21,844 bases of DNA from JAVBKP01 sp031553975 (GTDB taxonomy: Bacteria > Bacillota > Clostridia > Peptostreptococcales > Anaerovoracaceae), in NCBI GenBank assembly GCA_031553975.1, contig JAVBKP010000040.1, positions 1 to 21,844 of the forward strand, read 5' to 3'. Both the position numbers and the translations under genes were made by a program. A model generated the notes under the pieces. The model ran no database searches. It was not told where the DNA came from and saw nothing but the letters and a program-made list of their open reading frames with translations. Positions 1-7,254 of the stretch are shown one piece after another; the first letter of the stretch is position 1; each line of letters opens with the position of its first letter.

Positions 1-22
1 ATCTTACCAAATGCTGTGTTTA

Positions 23-883
23 TCAGGATGTGCTAAGGTCATCCGAATCACCATCTGCATATACCGGCTCCAAATAATCTCCGTCTTCGGTATCATTTGA
101 TTTGTTTGTATACAGCTTTGACCAGCGCAATGCGTATTTCAGCCTTTTATTATACGCTGTCAGCATAGCCTCCGCGTATCCATAGGAACCGGCTTTTCTC
201 TCTTTTGCGGTACGGCTGATATCTCTTGCGGAAAAGGCGCCGACTTTATCCTTAAAAATATCATCCCGCATGGTTTCACCAAATGCGTTAATTAAATGGG
301 AGATGCCTTTCAGCATATTTGCAGTCAGGGAATTAATTTCCCCCTCCCATGTTCCGATACACAGCCTGAGCGTACGATCCAGAACATGAAAACCGTACCG
401 TTTATGTATATATTCAAGCGATGCAACCGCGCAAATTCCGCCCGGAACTTTATTGGAAGTAATCGACAAACCGTATGATTCGACCAAATCCTTGATAATA
501 AGTTGCTCATCGTTGCCCGCTTCTACATTTGCTGTAAAAATTTCATATGGAAGCAGGGATCTGATAAATTTTTGCTGGTTGGCGAAAATGTCGGCTTCCT
601 GCATATAATCCAAATCATCATAAATCATACACCAAACCGGGGTGTCGCGGGAACCGGAAACAATAGCGACAATTTCAATTGTATGTTGACCGTTGAAAAC
701 ATAATTGATACCATCACGCCGACTCACCTTCACAGGGTTGATTTGATAAAGGTCAAAGTTTTCTACCGTACGATGAATATGCGCTGCCGATAGATTTCGT
801 TGATATTCCTGATTGGATACCAAATTTTTAATTGGAATTTGTTCAAAATGAACTTTCGGAATAAATATGTTAAAATTTTCCAT
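23..883 (-). CDS. ParB-like protein (DUF6551-like), last gene of the recombinase operon
   Basis: 286 residues. The N-terminal half resembles the ParB/Srx-like nuclease fold: EYQRNLS at residues 27-33 and a box 2 FNGQHTIEIV at residues 63-72, the form seen in DUF6551-type proteins of mobile elements. The middle is helical, and the C-terminal 30 residues are acidic and probably disordered (TEDGDYLEPVYADGDSDD). The start ATG shares bases with the stop of the upstream gene (TAATG) and has GGAGG eight bases upstream, so translation is coupled. It pairs with a second, different ParB-like protein upstream. Possible roles are DNA or CTP binding in partition, replication control or regulation; the actual function is unknown. 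The GQHT box lacks the arginines of classical ParB GERR motifs, so CTPase activity should not be assumed. Confidence 0.75.
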   Translation of the reverse strand: MENFNIFIPKVHFEQIPIKNLVSNQEYQRNLSAAHIHRTVENFDLYQINPVKVSRRDGINYVFNGQHTIEIVAIVSGSRDTPVWCMIYDDLDYMQEADIFANQQKFIRSLLPYEIFTANVEAGNDEQLIIKDLVESYGLSITSNKVPGGICAVASLEYIHKRYGFHVLDRTLRLCIGTWEGEINSLTANMLKGISHLINAFGETMRDDIFKDKVGAFSARDISRTAKERKAGSYGYAEAMLTAYNKRLKYALRWSKLYTNKSNDTEDGDYLEPVYADGDSDDLSTS

Positions 884-1830
884 TAATCTTCCTCCCTAAT
901 AACTAAAAGCATCACATCAACAACTGACCTAAGCCTTGATAATTCCAATTCAAGTCTGTGCCTCACATCACTGGAAACCTCTACAATCTTTGCAGATGAA
1001 TGTGTACGATGGATTGAGCTGATCCATGAAGGAATGGTTAATGCAAGGCTAATTACTCCTGCATCTGGATCATATACAGGCATTTTTTTTACTGAATCAG
1101 CTCGAATTGGTGGAAAATATGATTTTGAAGCTTTCCTCTTTGTAGTGGTATTGTAAACACCTAAATAACCTACAGACTCTTCTAGCAAATCTGTACTTAT
1201 GCGTTGGATGTCAAGCGGCAAAAGACGGGAAAGTTCTACAGCCCTTTCTTGGGAAATCTTAACTTGTCCAGCTAAAATTTTTATAGCCAATGTTGGTTCC
1301 ACTTCCGCCAAAGAATCAATGGCACGAGCATATACGCCATATTTGTCGACAGTAGCAGGCGAAATATTATACACCTTACCAAGCCGCCCACTGGTACCAC
1401 CGATAGTTTTGCCAAAAGGCTCTTCACTCAATATTCTAGGTTCACTTTCTTTCCTCATATATTGATTTACCCTAACTGCGTTATGTGCACCAATACATTT
1501 CTCCACTTCATATCTTTTTCCAATTAGGTATCTACGTGCTTCTTCAGTAATATTATCACGTCCCAGCTGATTGGCACATATCCACGCAATTGCTTCCTCT
1601 TTGTTTTTCAAGAAAATATGTGCAACTTTGAAAGGAATCTTCTGGCGCATACAGATTTCATAACGGCTATGACCATCAAGAATTGTTTTATTCCATACGC
1701 ATATCGGTTGCAGACAACCATTATCAATAATATTCTCTTCAAGTTGCTTTCGCTCATCCGATGAAAGTGGCGGTATAAGACGTTTAAATTCTCCATCTGT
1801 CTTTAATATATACAAATCATATTCTGTCAT
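883..1830 (-). CDS. ParB N-terminal domain protein
   Basis: 315 residues from the chosen start. The N-terminal ParB-like domain shows a helical segment LSSDERKQLEENIIDNG (about 22-38) followed by the box DGHSRYE (52-58), the position of the ParB GERR/GHRR motif. Residues 150-190 contain an HTH-like stretch (GRLGKVYNISPATVDKY), as in KorB/ParB central domains. The C-terminal third is not recognised. The longest frame starts at 1845, but ATG at 1830 is preferred: AAGGTGG lies five bases upstream, and this leaves a 14-bp overlap with the previous gene. The stop overlaps the next start as TAATG. Likely a DNA-binding partition-like or regulatory protein of the element; its partner or site is not visible here. 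Confidence 0.75.
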   Translation of the reverse strand: MTEYDLYILKTDGEFKRLIPPLSSDERKQLEENIIDNGCLQPICVWNKTILDGHSRYEICMRQKIPFKVAHIFLKNKEEAIAWICANQLGRDNITEEARRYLIGKRYEVEKCIGAHNAVRVNQYMRKESEPRILSEEPFGKTIGGTSGRLGKVYNISPATVDKYGVYARAIDSLAEVEPTLAIKILAGQVKISQERAVELSRLLPLDIQRISTDLLEESVGYLGVYNTTTKRKASKSYFPPIRADSVKKMPVYDPDAGVISLALTIPSWISSIHRTHSSAKIVEVSSDVRHRLELELSRLRSVVDVMLLVIREED

Positions 1831-2425
1831 TATATCCACCTTCATTTATGTTAAAGACTGTATAGCCTTTAAATATATTCACCTGGGGTTGCTTACGATG
1901 TTCCTCCACAGACGTCCCAAATTGATTACGCCATTCCACTGGAAATATAGGCGTGGAGACGGCCTTTGCGTCTTCACCATCATGCAAACTCCGCTTATAA
2001 CTTTCCGTTGCCTTGAGATCAAAAGTAAATAGACACGCATCACCACTACGGACCAGCTTGCCAAGTAACTTATAACGATATTCGGGATTCCATCCCATCA
2101 TATCCACGATTTTAGCAAATAATATGTGGCAAGTAATTTGTTTTGGCTTTCGCTTTTCACCCATTGTACACCATCTAAAAGAGTCTTTCTCATCTTCACC
2201 GCTCGGACATACTGCAAGTTTAAGTTCCTTTGAATTCACCAGCATCTGCACATAGTTCACGTTCGGAAGCAGATTTAGACAGGCAGCATTAAGTGAAACC
2301 TTGTGGTTAGTAAATGTGATAGAAGGCTCCTTAATATGGGCAAAGAACTCGCCTCGAACCACTTGGTATCCATCATAACTGAACGCATCTTCTGCCATAA
2401 TTTCTTTTTTATGTTCTTCCATCAT
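1817..2425 (-). CDS. Stand-alone paralog of the recombinase C-terminal domain
   Basis: 202 residues. No catalytic serine-recombinase domain is present. Residues 15-190 align along their length with residues 394-560 of the neighbouring recombinase. Matching landmarks are the start FSYDGYQVVRGEFF versus FDLRGFEIARSQFF, the RW/KW before the middle, MMGWNPEYRYKL versus LLGWDPACKYRV, the strand CLFTFDL versus AIVIFDM, and FPVEWRNQFG versus FPQAWTTNFG. The start ATG overlaps the recombinase end by 17 bp and has GGCGAGGGG directly upstream. I infer an accessory DNA-binding or recombinase-partner protein, for example a directionality or synapsis factor. That role is not shown by the sequence; the homology itself is clear by eye. 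Confidence 0.8.
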   Translation of the reverse strand: MMEEHKKEIMAEDAFSYDGYQVVRGEFFAHIKEPSITFTNHKVSLNAACLNLLPNVNYVQMLVNSKELKLAVCPSGEDEKDSFRWCTMGEKRKPKQITCHILFAKIVDMMGWNPEYRYKLLGKLVRSGDACLFTFDLKATESYKRSLHDGEDAKAVSTPIFPVEWRNQFGTSVEEHRKQPQVNIFKGYTVFNINEGGYNDRI

Positions 2426-4232
2426 TCCCCTCGCCTTCCTCCTTCATATCTTGGATTATCTGCTTGATACCTCTTGCGATTTCCTCAGGATTGGTTATAT
2501 TCAGCCCACGTGGGTTGTTATATGGTTGCCCCTCTATCGTTACATCCCACATACCATTTTGATCAACAACCATGAGTTCCCGTGCTTGTGTATGACGATA
2601 ATAGTTATTGCCAAAATTGGTTGTCCATGCCTGTGGAAAAGCTGCTATATTATTCTTTGGTCCTAAAACCTCGCCCTCTCGCATATCAAATATAACAATT
2701 GCTTCGTTGCCCTTTTGTCTGCGTATACCACGAACTCGATATTTACACGCTGGGTCCCAGCCTAACAGTTTGTAGATCGTGCCCATGTATGCAGCGCCAC
2801 TAATTCTACGTGAGCAGTAGTTATTTTGATTAATATTCGCCCATTTAACTGCATTTCGCGATTCTTTTGCACTTTGCCTCACCACAAACAAACGTTCTCT
2901 TGGATGAATCAGCATTTCAATATAAAGCACTTTATTAAACTTACGTATACATTCGGTACTGAACCAAACACCATTGATCGAAAGTGTTACACATACTTTT
3001 CGGGCTGTAATAAAAAATTGTGACCGAGCAATCTCAAACCCTCGCAAATCAAAATCGCCAAATTGTGCCACAATCTCTATGGTTTTTGATTGCATCTGAA
3101 TTATTTCGTCATCAACACTGGATGATGCCTCTTGGTAATCTTCGTCCTTGAAATTAGCCCAGCGTGGGTTAATTGAAACAAATCCTTTTAATGCTCCCTC
3201 AGTGATAACCCTTAGTTCTGGTAGAATGCCCTTGTTGCCGTATTTTACATTGCTTATCAAGCGCTGGACAGCAATGTAATCATCTCGTGAAATGATTGCT
3301 TCGTGGTTATCCTTTCTTGTATATTGGTTATGACTATCACGATTTTTCCTTGACAAATGATCGAGATAGCTAGGTGTCCAAGTTTTACGGGCACGTATGT
3401 CACCAGAATGACGTTCATTTTGTAGAATTTGTAATATGGTGCTAGATGACCATACCGTGTTGTTCCTTTTTGTTGTCCGTCCCAACGTACTAAGCATTTC
3501 TGAAATTTGCTGGCAAGTATATCCATAAAGATACATAAAGAAAATTAGCCTTACAGTCTTTGCTTCTTCCTCGTTAATTACGAGATTGCCCTCTTCATCC
3601 TGATCATAGCCAAGTAACGGTGGTGTCAAAAATATCCCAAATCGAAAACGTTTTTCAATAGAATCTTTCATGATATTGCTTTTAATATGCGATTCTTCTT
3701 GCGCTAATGTGGCTATGAACGACAAACTCATCTCACTGCTACTGTTCAGCGTGTAGATATTCTCCATTTCAAAGAATACGCCAACAGGTGATGGCATAGC
3801 AGCCAGTTGCCTAACGCTCCCAATGCAGTCTACGACATTACGGGCAAACCTAGAAACACTTTTCGTCACAATTAAATCAATTTTACCTGCTTTGCAATCA
3901 GCAATCATTTCAACAAAAGCGTCACGGTGCTTCAGCGAAGTACCTGAGATTCCTTCATCAGCGTATATTTTGATAAGGTGCCAGTTTTCATGCCGGCCTA
4001 TCATATCTACATAATAATTTTTCTGCAATTCGTATGAAGATGTTTGCCTTGGATCGTCGGTAGAGACACGAACATAGACAGCAACACGTTTTTCGCTATA
4101 ATCCTCAAAGAAATTTTTTTGTGGTATAGCTGGAATGACTTCAATCTCATCAACATTAATCCCTTGGTAGCGGGCACGGATTTTATCTTTTTTATTGCTA
4201 ATGTCTTTTAATCGTGTTTGATTTTCTAGCAT
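2409..4232 (-). CDS. Large serine recombinase (site-specific integrase) with atypical C-terminus
   Basis: 607 residues. After a 48-residue N-terminal extension comes the resolvase catalytic domain with VAVYVRVSTDD; Ser57 is the predicted nucleophile. Further landmarks are DEGISGTS (92-99), the conserved SRFARN stretch (127-132), and the long helix after EMSLSFIATLAQEES. The recombinase domain follows (LLGYDQDEEGNLVINEEEA, then the helical repeat ending in LQNERHSGDIRARKTW). The region where large serine recombinases normally carry a zinc ribbon (about 340-370) has no cysteines. Instead there is a domain at about 394-560 that is repeated as the next gene. The start has AAGGGGGAGG six bases upstream. 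It should catalyse integration and excision through a Ser57-DNA intermediate. It heads an operon of four overlapping genes. Confidence 0.92.
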   Translation of the reverse strand: MLENQTRLKDISNKKDKIRARYQGINVDEIEVIPAIPQKNFFEDYSEKRVAVYVRVSTDDPRQTSSYELQKNYYVDMIGRHENWHLIKIYADEGISGTSLKHRDAFVEMIADCKAGKIDLIVTKSVSRFARNVVDCIGSVRQLAAMPSPVGVFFEMENIYTLNSSSEMSLSFIATLAQEESHIKSNIMKDSIEKRFRFGIFLTPPLLGYDQDEEGNLVINEEEAKTVRLIFFMYLYGYTCQQISEMLSTLGRTTKRNNTVWSSSTILQILQNERHSGDIRARKTWTPSYLDHLSRKNRDSHNQYTRKDNHEAIISRDDYIAVQRLISNVKYGNKGILPELRVITEGALKGFVSINPRWANFKDEDYQEASSSVDDEIIQMQSKTIEIVAQFGDFDLRGFEIARSQFFITARKVCVTLSINGVWFSTECIRKFNKVLYIEMLIHPRERLFVVRQSAKESRNAVKWANINQNNYCSRRISGAAYMGTIYKLLGWDPACKYRVRGIRRQKGNEAIVIFDMREGEVLGPKNNIAAFPQAWTTNFGNNYYRHTQARELMVVDQNGMWDVTIEGQPYNNPRGLNITNPEEIARGIKQIIQDMKEEGEGNDGRT

Positions 4233-4264
4233 AGAATTCCTCCCCCTTGAAGTCGCATAAAAAC

Positions 4265-4270
4265 ATTATA
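4265..4270 (-). promoter_or_regulatory. Candidate -10 of the recombinase operon
   Basis: On the minus strand a perfect TATAAT lies 33 bases upstream of the recombinase start, between the hairpin at 4290-4331 and the ribosome site AAGGGGGAGG (4239-4248). No good -35 hexamer is visible at 16-18 bp spacing, so the promoter may be weak or need activation. Confidence 0.45.
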
Positions 4271-4289
4271 AAAAGCATTCGATAAAACT

Positions 4290-4331
4290 AAAATAAACCA
4301 TAGGTCTACCAATTGACCTATGGTTTATTTT
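4290..4331 (-). terminator. Perfect 17-bp inverted repeat, probable terminator of the XRE gene
   Basis: The arms 4290-4306 and 4315-4331 are perfectly complementary around an 8-nt loop. Read on the minus strand the stem is followed by a T-rich tract (TTTATTTTAGTTTTAT), 40 bases after the XRE stop, so it fits an intrinsic terminator separating xre from the recombinase operon. It lies next to the recombinase promoter, so an operator or attachment-site role is an alternative. Confidence 0.6.
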
Positions 4332-4370
4332 TAAGCATTTAATTTTAAAATTTTTTGAATTGCAATGAAG

Positions 4371-4709
4371 TCAATGGTCATTCCGTAGGCACTTTTTCAT
4401 TGCCGAAGCAATTTCGTAAATAATTTGCTTTTCATTCCCGCTACAGTCTTTAAAAAGTTCGACCAAATCAAAATGATATTCTAATGGGTCATTGATTTGA
4501 TTGCCATTGAGCAAAGTGTCTACTGTAACTCCAAGAACGTTAGCAATAAGCGACAGTGCGCTAAGACTTGCTTGTTTTGATGCTGTTTCGATATGGCTTA
4601 TGTACGTGACAGAAACGTCTATCTGCTCTGCAAGTTCTGCTTGAGATAATCCTCTCATTTTACGAATCTCCTTGACCCTCCGGCCAATGCGTTTAAAATT
4701 AATTGGCAT
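4371..4709 (-). CDS. XRE-family HTH transcriptional regulator
   Basis: 112 residues. The HTH_3 domain occupies about residues 6-62: GRRVKEIRKMRGLSQAELAEQIDVS, recognition helix SVTYISHIETASKQ, then LSALSLIANVLGVTVDTLL. The C-terminal 45 residues are a helical tail of the kind often used for dimerisation. AGGAGG (4719-4724) stands nine bases before the ATG. Position upstream of the recombinase operon on the same strand, with dyads over its own promoter region, suggests an autoregulated repressor controlling element excision. The regulatory target is inferred. Confidence 0.88.
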   Translation of the reverse strand: MPINFKRIGRRVKEIRKMRGLSQAELAEQIDVSVTYISHIETASKQASLSALSLIANVLGVTVDTLLNGNQINDPLEYHFDLVELFKDCSGNEKQIIYEIASAMKKCLRNDH

Positions 4710-4723
4710 GTGATATATCCTCC

Positions 4724-4762
4724 TATTATGTATTTATACGAACTATCGTTGCATACATAATA
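4724..4762 (-). promoter_or_regulatory. Nested dyads over the xre promoter, candidate XRE operator
   Basis: A perfect 10-bp inverted repeat has arms TATTATGTAT at 4724-4733 and its complement at 4753-4762. Nested inside it is a second dyad, ACGA (4738-4741) and TCGT (4746-4749). A minus-strand TATAAA (4733-4738) falls within the structure, and the outer arm touches the ribosome-binding site. This is a typical layout for an autorepressor site, but binding is inferred. Confidence 0.45.
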
Positions 4763-4794
4763 GCTGAATAATAGAGCCCAACATTCCTCACCAC

Positions 4795-4832
4795 AAAAAA
4801 AGAAACCCCAGCCTAAAAGGCTGTAGTTTCTC
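4795..4832 (-). terminator. Intrinsic terminator after the nitroreductase gene
   Basis: On the minus strand the stem AGAAAC...AGCC/AGGCT...GTTTCT is followed by seven T residues, about 25 bases after the nitroreductase stop. It belongs to a longer repeat that recurs at 7217-7282. Confidence 0.85.
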
Positions 4833-4859
4833 TGATTGTTCCTTTAATCACAAGGTTTA
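4795..4859. repeat. Copy A of a ~65-bp terminator-containing repeat
   Basis: In plus orientation the order is A-run, GAAAC, GCCTAAA, GTTTCTCT, four variable bases, GTTCCT, then GGTTTA. The copy at 7217-7282 has the same blocks with identical spacing from GTTTCTCT to GTTCCT (12) and to GGTTTA (28). Conservation reaches about 25 bp past the hairpin, more than a terminator alone needs. Confidence 0.6.
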
Positions 4860-5387
4860 TTGAATGGTGCTGACTTCAATTCTTCTGTTGATTTCTTCTT
4901 TTTGCTCTAATGGCTCTAACGGATACCCAAGGGCAACTGCTGCTACAGGACTAAATCCCTCTTGAAGGTTTAGCTCCGAAAGTAGTTCTGGATTTTTTTT
5001 AACTCCCGCTATGGCTCCCATGATATATACACTTCCTACACCTAAATCTGTTGCAGCGAGGCACATATTCTCTATGATGCAAGCTGAATTGGCAATTCCT
5101 GCTTCGTTTCCAAATTGATTTGGTTTAGCAGAAACCACAACAAGAGTCGGCGCTCCATAGAGAGTTTCCATACCTGGCTTCCCGAAAATCTCTCCTCCTG
5201 CTACAGATATTTTTTTGATGAAATCTGCCTTTTGGATTACTGTAATGTGTGCATGGTCAAATTGTCCCATTGCGATTGGTGCTGCCGTTCCAGCAGCTAC
5301 GATTGTTTCAAGCTCTTTTGCCAAAATTTGCTCTGGTTTGAACCCTCTTGTTGATTTGCGACTTGCAATTGCTTTTAATGTTTCCAT
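4857..5387 (-). CDS. Nitroreductase-family FMN-dependent oxidoreductase
   Basis: 176 residues, normal for the small clostridial nitroreductases. Visible family features are the N-terminal RKSTR (residues 10-14), expected to contact the FMN phosphate, the core helix NSACIIENMCLAATDLGVGSVYIMG, and the C-terminal VAAVALGYP. It would reduce nitro groups, quinones or similar acceptors with NAD(P)H in the cytoplasm; the natural substrate cannot be told. The start is supported by GGGGAGAG upstream. A minus-strand TATAAT lies at 5426-5431 and the gene ends in a strong terminator, so it is probably monocistronic. Confidence 0.88.
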   Translation of the reverse strand: METLKAIASRKSTRGFKPEQILAKELETIVAAGTAAPIAMGQFDHAHITVIQKADFIKKISVAGGEIFGKPGMETLYGAPTLVVVSAKPNQFGNEAGIANSACIIENMCLAATDLGVGSVYIMGAIAGVKKNPELLSELNLQEGFSPVAAVALGYPLEPLEQKEEINRRIEVSTIQ

Positions 5388-5425
5388 TTAAACTCTCCCC
5401 TGATTTTTATATTTTTTATAGTACT

Positions 5426-5431
5426 ATTATA
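5426..5431 (-). promoter_or_regulatory. Candidate -10 of the nitroreductase gene
   Basis: A perfect TATAAT on the minus strand, about 40 bases before the start codon in very AT-rich DNA. No convincing -35 is seen at normal spacing. Confidence 0.35.
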
Positions 5432-5535
5432 CATTATTTTTAACTTGCTTTCTTATTTATTTTTGCAAATTTTCTTTACAGGTATCCATACCTCTTACCT
5501 CTCCAATTTCAACGCTGCATCTAACATATCGTGAT

Positions 5536-6840
5536 TTATATGCAAAAAACAGCATACAATGGCACTGATTTAATATTGTTCTCTAAACCAAAATTTTTGG
5601 CAGAAATGCGGATGCCTTGCTCATTTTCATATCTTGACATAAATACGCCCAAGCTTTTTGCTTTAACATTTCCTCCTGACTTAACTTCAACTGGCACTAC
5701 TTTTCCTTTGGCACTTTGGATAACAAAATCGACTTCTGCAGTAGCATTCGACTCCCAATAGTAAACTTTATGTCCATTTGCAATTAGATTTTGAGCTACA
5801 TAACTCTCAGCTAACGCTCCTTTAAACGTGCTATCATAGTTACCATTTAATACCTCTAAATTAAACATGCCAGATTTTGCAATATATAGGCCGATATCCG
5901 ACATGTATAACTTAAATGCAGAGATATCTCTAAATATTTCTAGGGGTGTTTTTCCATGTTCAATTTTATCGCATTTTATAACAACACCGGCAGAAATTAA
6001 CCATTGTATCGATTCTCCAAAAAGATTTGCAGTAGCCCCTTTACGGATTAGTTTATATTGAAATTTTTTATTTTCTTTTGCAAGTTGAAATGGCATAGAA
6101 TTATAGCTACTTTCAATCTTCATACTTTCGCTTTTTGTTGCATATTTACCCATATCAGCAAGGTACGAATTTAAGATATTATCCTGAACCGAAGAGACAT
6201 TTGTCAAAGAATTAGAAGATATATATTCCTTGATCACCGCTGGCATCCCTCCCACTACAAGATATTGCCTGTAAATGCTTAGTAATTCTTCATGGTGGAT
6301 GTCTGGCATAGAGCGATTTTGAGCAAAACAGTCTCTTATATCAACAGCATAATGCTTTTTATCAATCGCCCATAAAAACTCTTCAAAATCAAAAGGGTAT
6401 AAAGTAAGCATTTTGACCTTGCCAACGGGAAATGAATATTTGTCGCGATTGACTGCAACACCTAAGAGGCTGCCTCCTGCAGCCACATGATATTCTGGGG
6501 CCTCTTCCGCAAAGTATTTGAGTGATGTAAGAGCTCTCTCGCATGCTTGAATTTCATCAAAAATAACCAGGGTGTCCTCTGGAATAATTTTGACATTTAA
6601 GACCGTTTCTAATTTAGGTATAATCACATTTGGAGAGATATCATTTTCAAAATATACTGCTAAATGTGGCATTCTTTCAAAATTTATATAGACTGTATTC
6701 TTATAATAATCATGTCCAAATTCTTGCATGATGTAAGTCTTACCCACTTGACGTGCACCATATATTAGTAGTGGTTGCCTTGTTGCGTTTTTATCACCAT
6801 TCTTCCAAGCCAACATGGACTTAGTTATTTTTCTTTCCAT
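5536..6840 (-). CDS. AAA ATPase with C-terminal DUF4143 domain
   Basis: 434 residues, typical length. N-terminal AAA domain: Walker A GARQVGKT (28-35) and Walker B LVIFDE (91-96) followed by IQ, then the AGGSLLGV sensor stretch. The C-terminal DUF4143 domain looks like a restriction-endonuclease-like fold, with EVDFVI (369-374) and VPVEVKSG (382-389) giving an E...D...E-x-K pattern. Members of this COG1373-type group are widespread in anaerobes and variously proposed to work in defence, toxin-antitoxin or DNA handling; no activity is firmly established. The start has GGAGG and the gene has its own near-consensus promoter with palindromes upstream. It appears monocistronic and complete, ending in YAVFCI. 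Confidence 0.9.
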   Translation of the reverse strand: MERKITKSMLAWKNGDKNATRQPLLIYGARQVGKTYIMQEFGHDYYKNTVYINFERMPHLAVYFENDISPNVIIPKLETVLNVKIIPEDTLVIFDEIQACERALTSLKYFAEEAPEYHVAAGGSLLGVAVNRDKYSFPVGKVKMLTLYPFDFEEFLWAIDKKHYAVDIRDCFAQNRSMPDIHHEELLSIYRQYLVVGGMPAVIKEYISSNSLTNVSSVQDNILNSYLADMGKYATKSESMKIESSYNSMPFQLAKENKKFQYKLIRKGATANLFGESIQWLISAGVVIKCDKIEHGKTPLEIFRDISAFKLYMSDIGLYIAKSGMFNLEVLNGNYDSTFKGALAESYVAQNLIANGHKVYYWESNATAEVDFVIQSAKGKVVPVEVKSGGNVKAKSLGVFMSRYENEQGIRISAKNFGLENNIKSVPLYAVFCI

Positions 6841-6872
6841 TGCAATGACCTCCAGCAGTATTCTTACTAGAA

Positions 6873-6901
6873 AGTATATTCTATCAAAAAGGCTATGTCA
6901 A
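6873..6901 (-). promoter_or_regulatory. Sigma-70-type promoter of the DUF4143 ATPase gene
   Basis: On the minus strand TTGACA (6896-6901), a 17-bp spacer and TATACT (6873-6878). This is a near-consensus housekeeping promoter about 35 bases upstream of the start codon. Confidence 0.75.
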
Positions 6902-6907
6902 TAAAAA

Positions 6908-6961
6908 TCATTTTAAAATGACTTTTTCATAATGAACAAATCATTTTAAAGTAATTTGTTC
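6908..6961. promoter_or_regulatory. Two palindromes upstream of the ATPase promoter
   Basis: 6908-6921 is a perfect 14-bp palindrome (TCATTTTAAAATGA). 6934-6961 is a 28-bp palindrome with two mismatched pairs, sharing the core TCATTTTAAA. Their centres are 33 bp apart, about three helical turns, and the first lies just upstream of the -35. They look like binding sites for a dimeric regulator, but the protein is unknown. Confidence 0.4.
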
Positions 6962-7216
6962 AAGCCAAAATCTACTTCTTGCAAAAATAATTTCTTTGTA
7001 TTCCTCTACTTCTCAAGCTCAAAAACTCTACTATAATCGCAAAAATCGCTTGATTGTCAGAATTGATATGTAGCCTGCTTTGGGCGAGCCATTGCTCTTC
7101 GGGCGTTGGCCTCGTACATTACTTATGAATACGTCAACTTACTGACAGCCTCTTGTTCAATGGAAATTCCGTTCCACGATTTTTACACGCACGCCTAGCG
7201 ATATTTCCTACATAAT
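6962..7216. other. Non-coding stretch with a foldable core
   Basis: No gene is supported between the ATPase promoter and the AraC terminator. The segment 7055-7147 is bounded by complementary TGTCAG and CTGACA and contains the hairpin GAGC-CATT-GCTC and other GC-rich pairings. This is unlike the AT-rich surroundings. On the minus strand a 20-codon frame beginning MYEANARRAMARPKQ follows a stop codon; it has no clear ribosome site. It may be a dispersed repeat, a remnant or a structured RNA. Confidence 0.35.
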
Positions 7217-7254
7217 AAAAAAGAAACAGCTGCCTAAAGTGGACTGCCGTTTCT
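7217..7254 (-). terminator. Probable terminator after the AraC gene
   Basis: On the minus strand AGAAAC and GTTTCT pair around an imperfect centre, followed by six T residues. It lies about 95 bases after the AraC stop. The stem is weaker than in its relative at 4795-4832. Confidence 0.5.

Larger units (their letters stand above)
23..4709. mobile_element. Right-hand part of a putative serine-recombinase element (left end outside window)
   Basis: The block joins an XRE repressor, a large serine recombinase, a paralog of the recombinase C-terminal domain and two ParB-like proteins, all on the minus strand. Such gene content is typical of integrated phages, integrative elements or integrated plasmids. 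The ordinary metabolic gene (nitroreductase) and its strong terminator begin at about 4795, so a right boundary between 4232 and 4795 is plausible. I found no duplicated att core, because the other end is not in the window. The element status is an inference from gene content; no boundary was seen directly. Confidence 0.5.
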
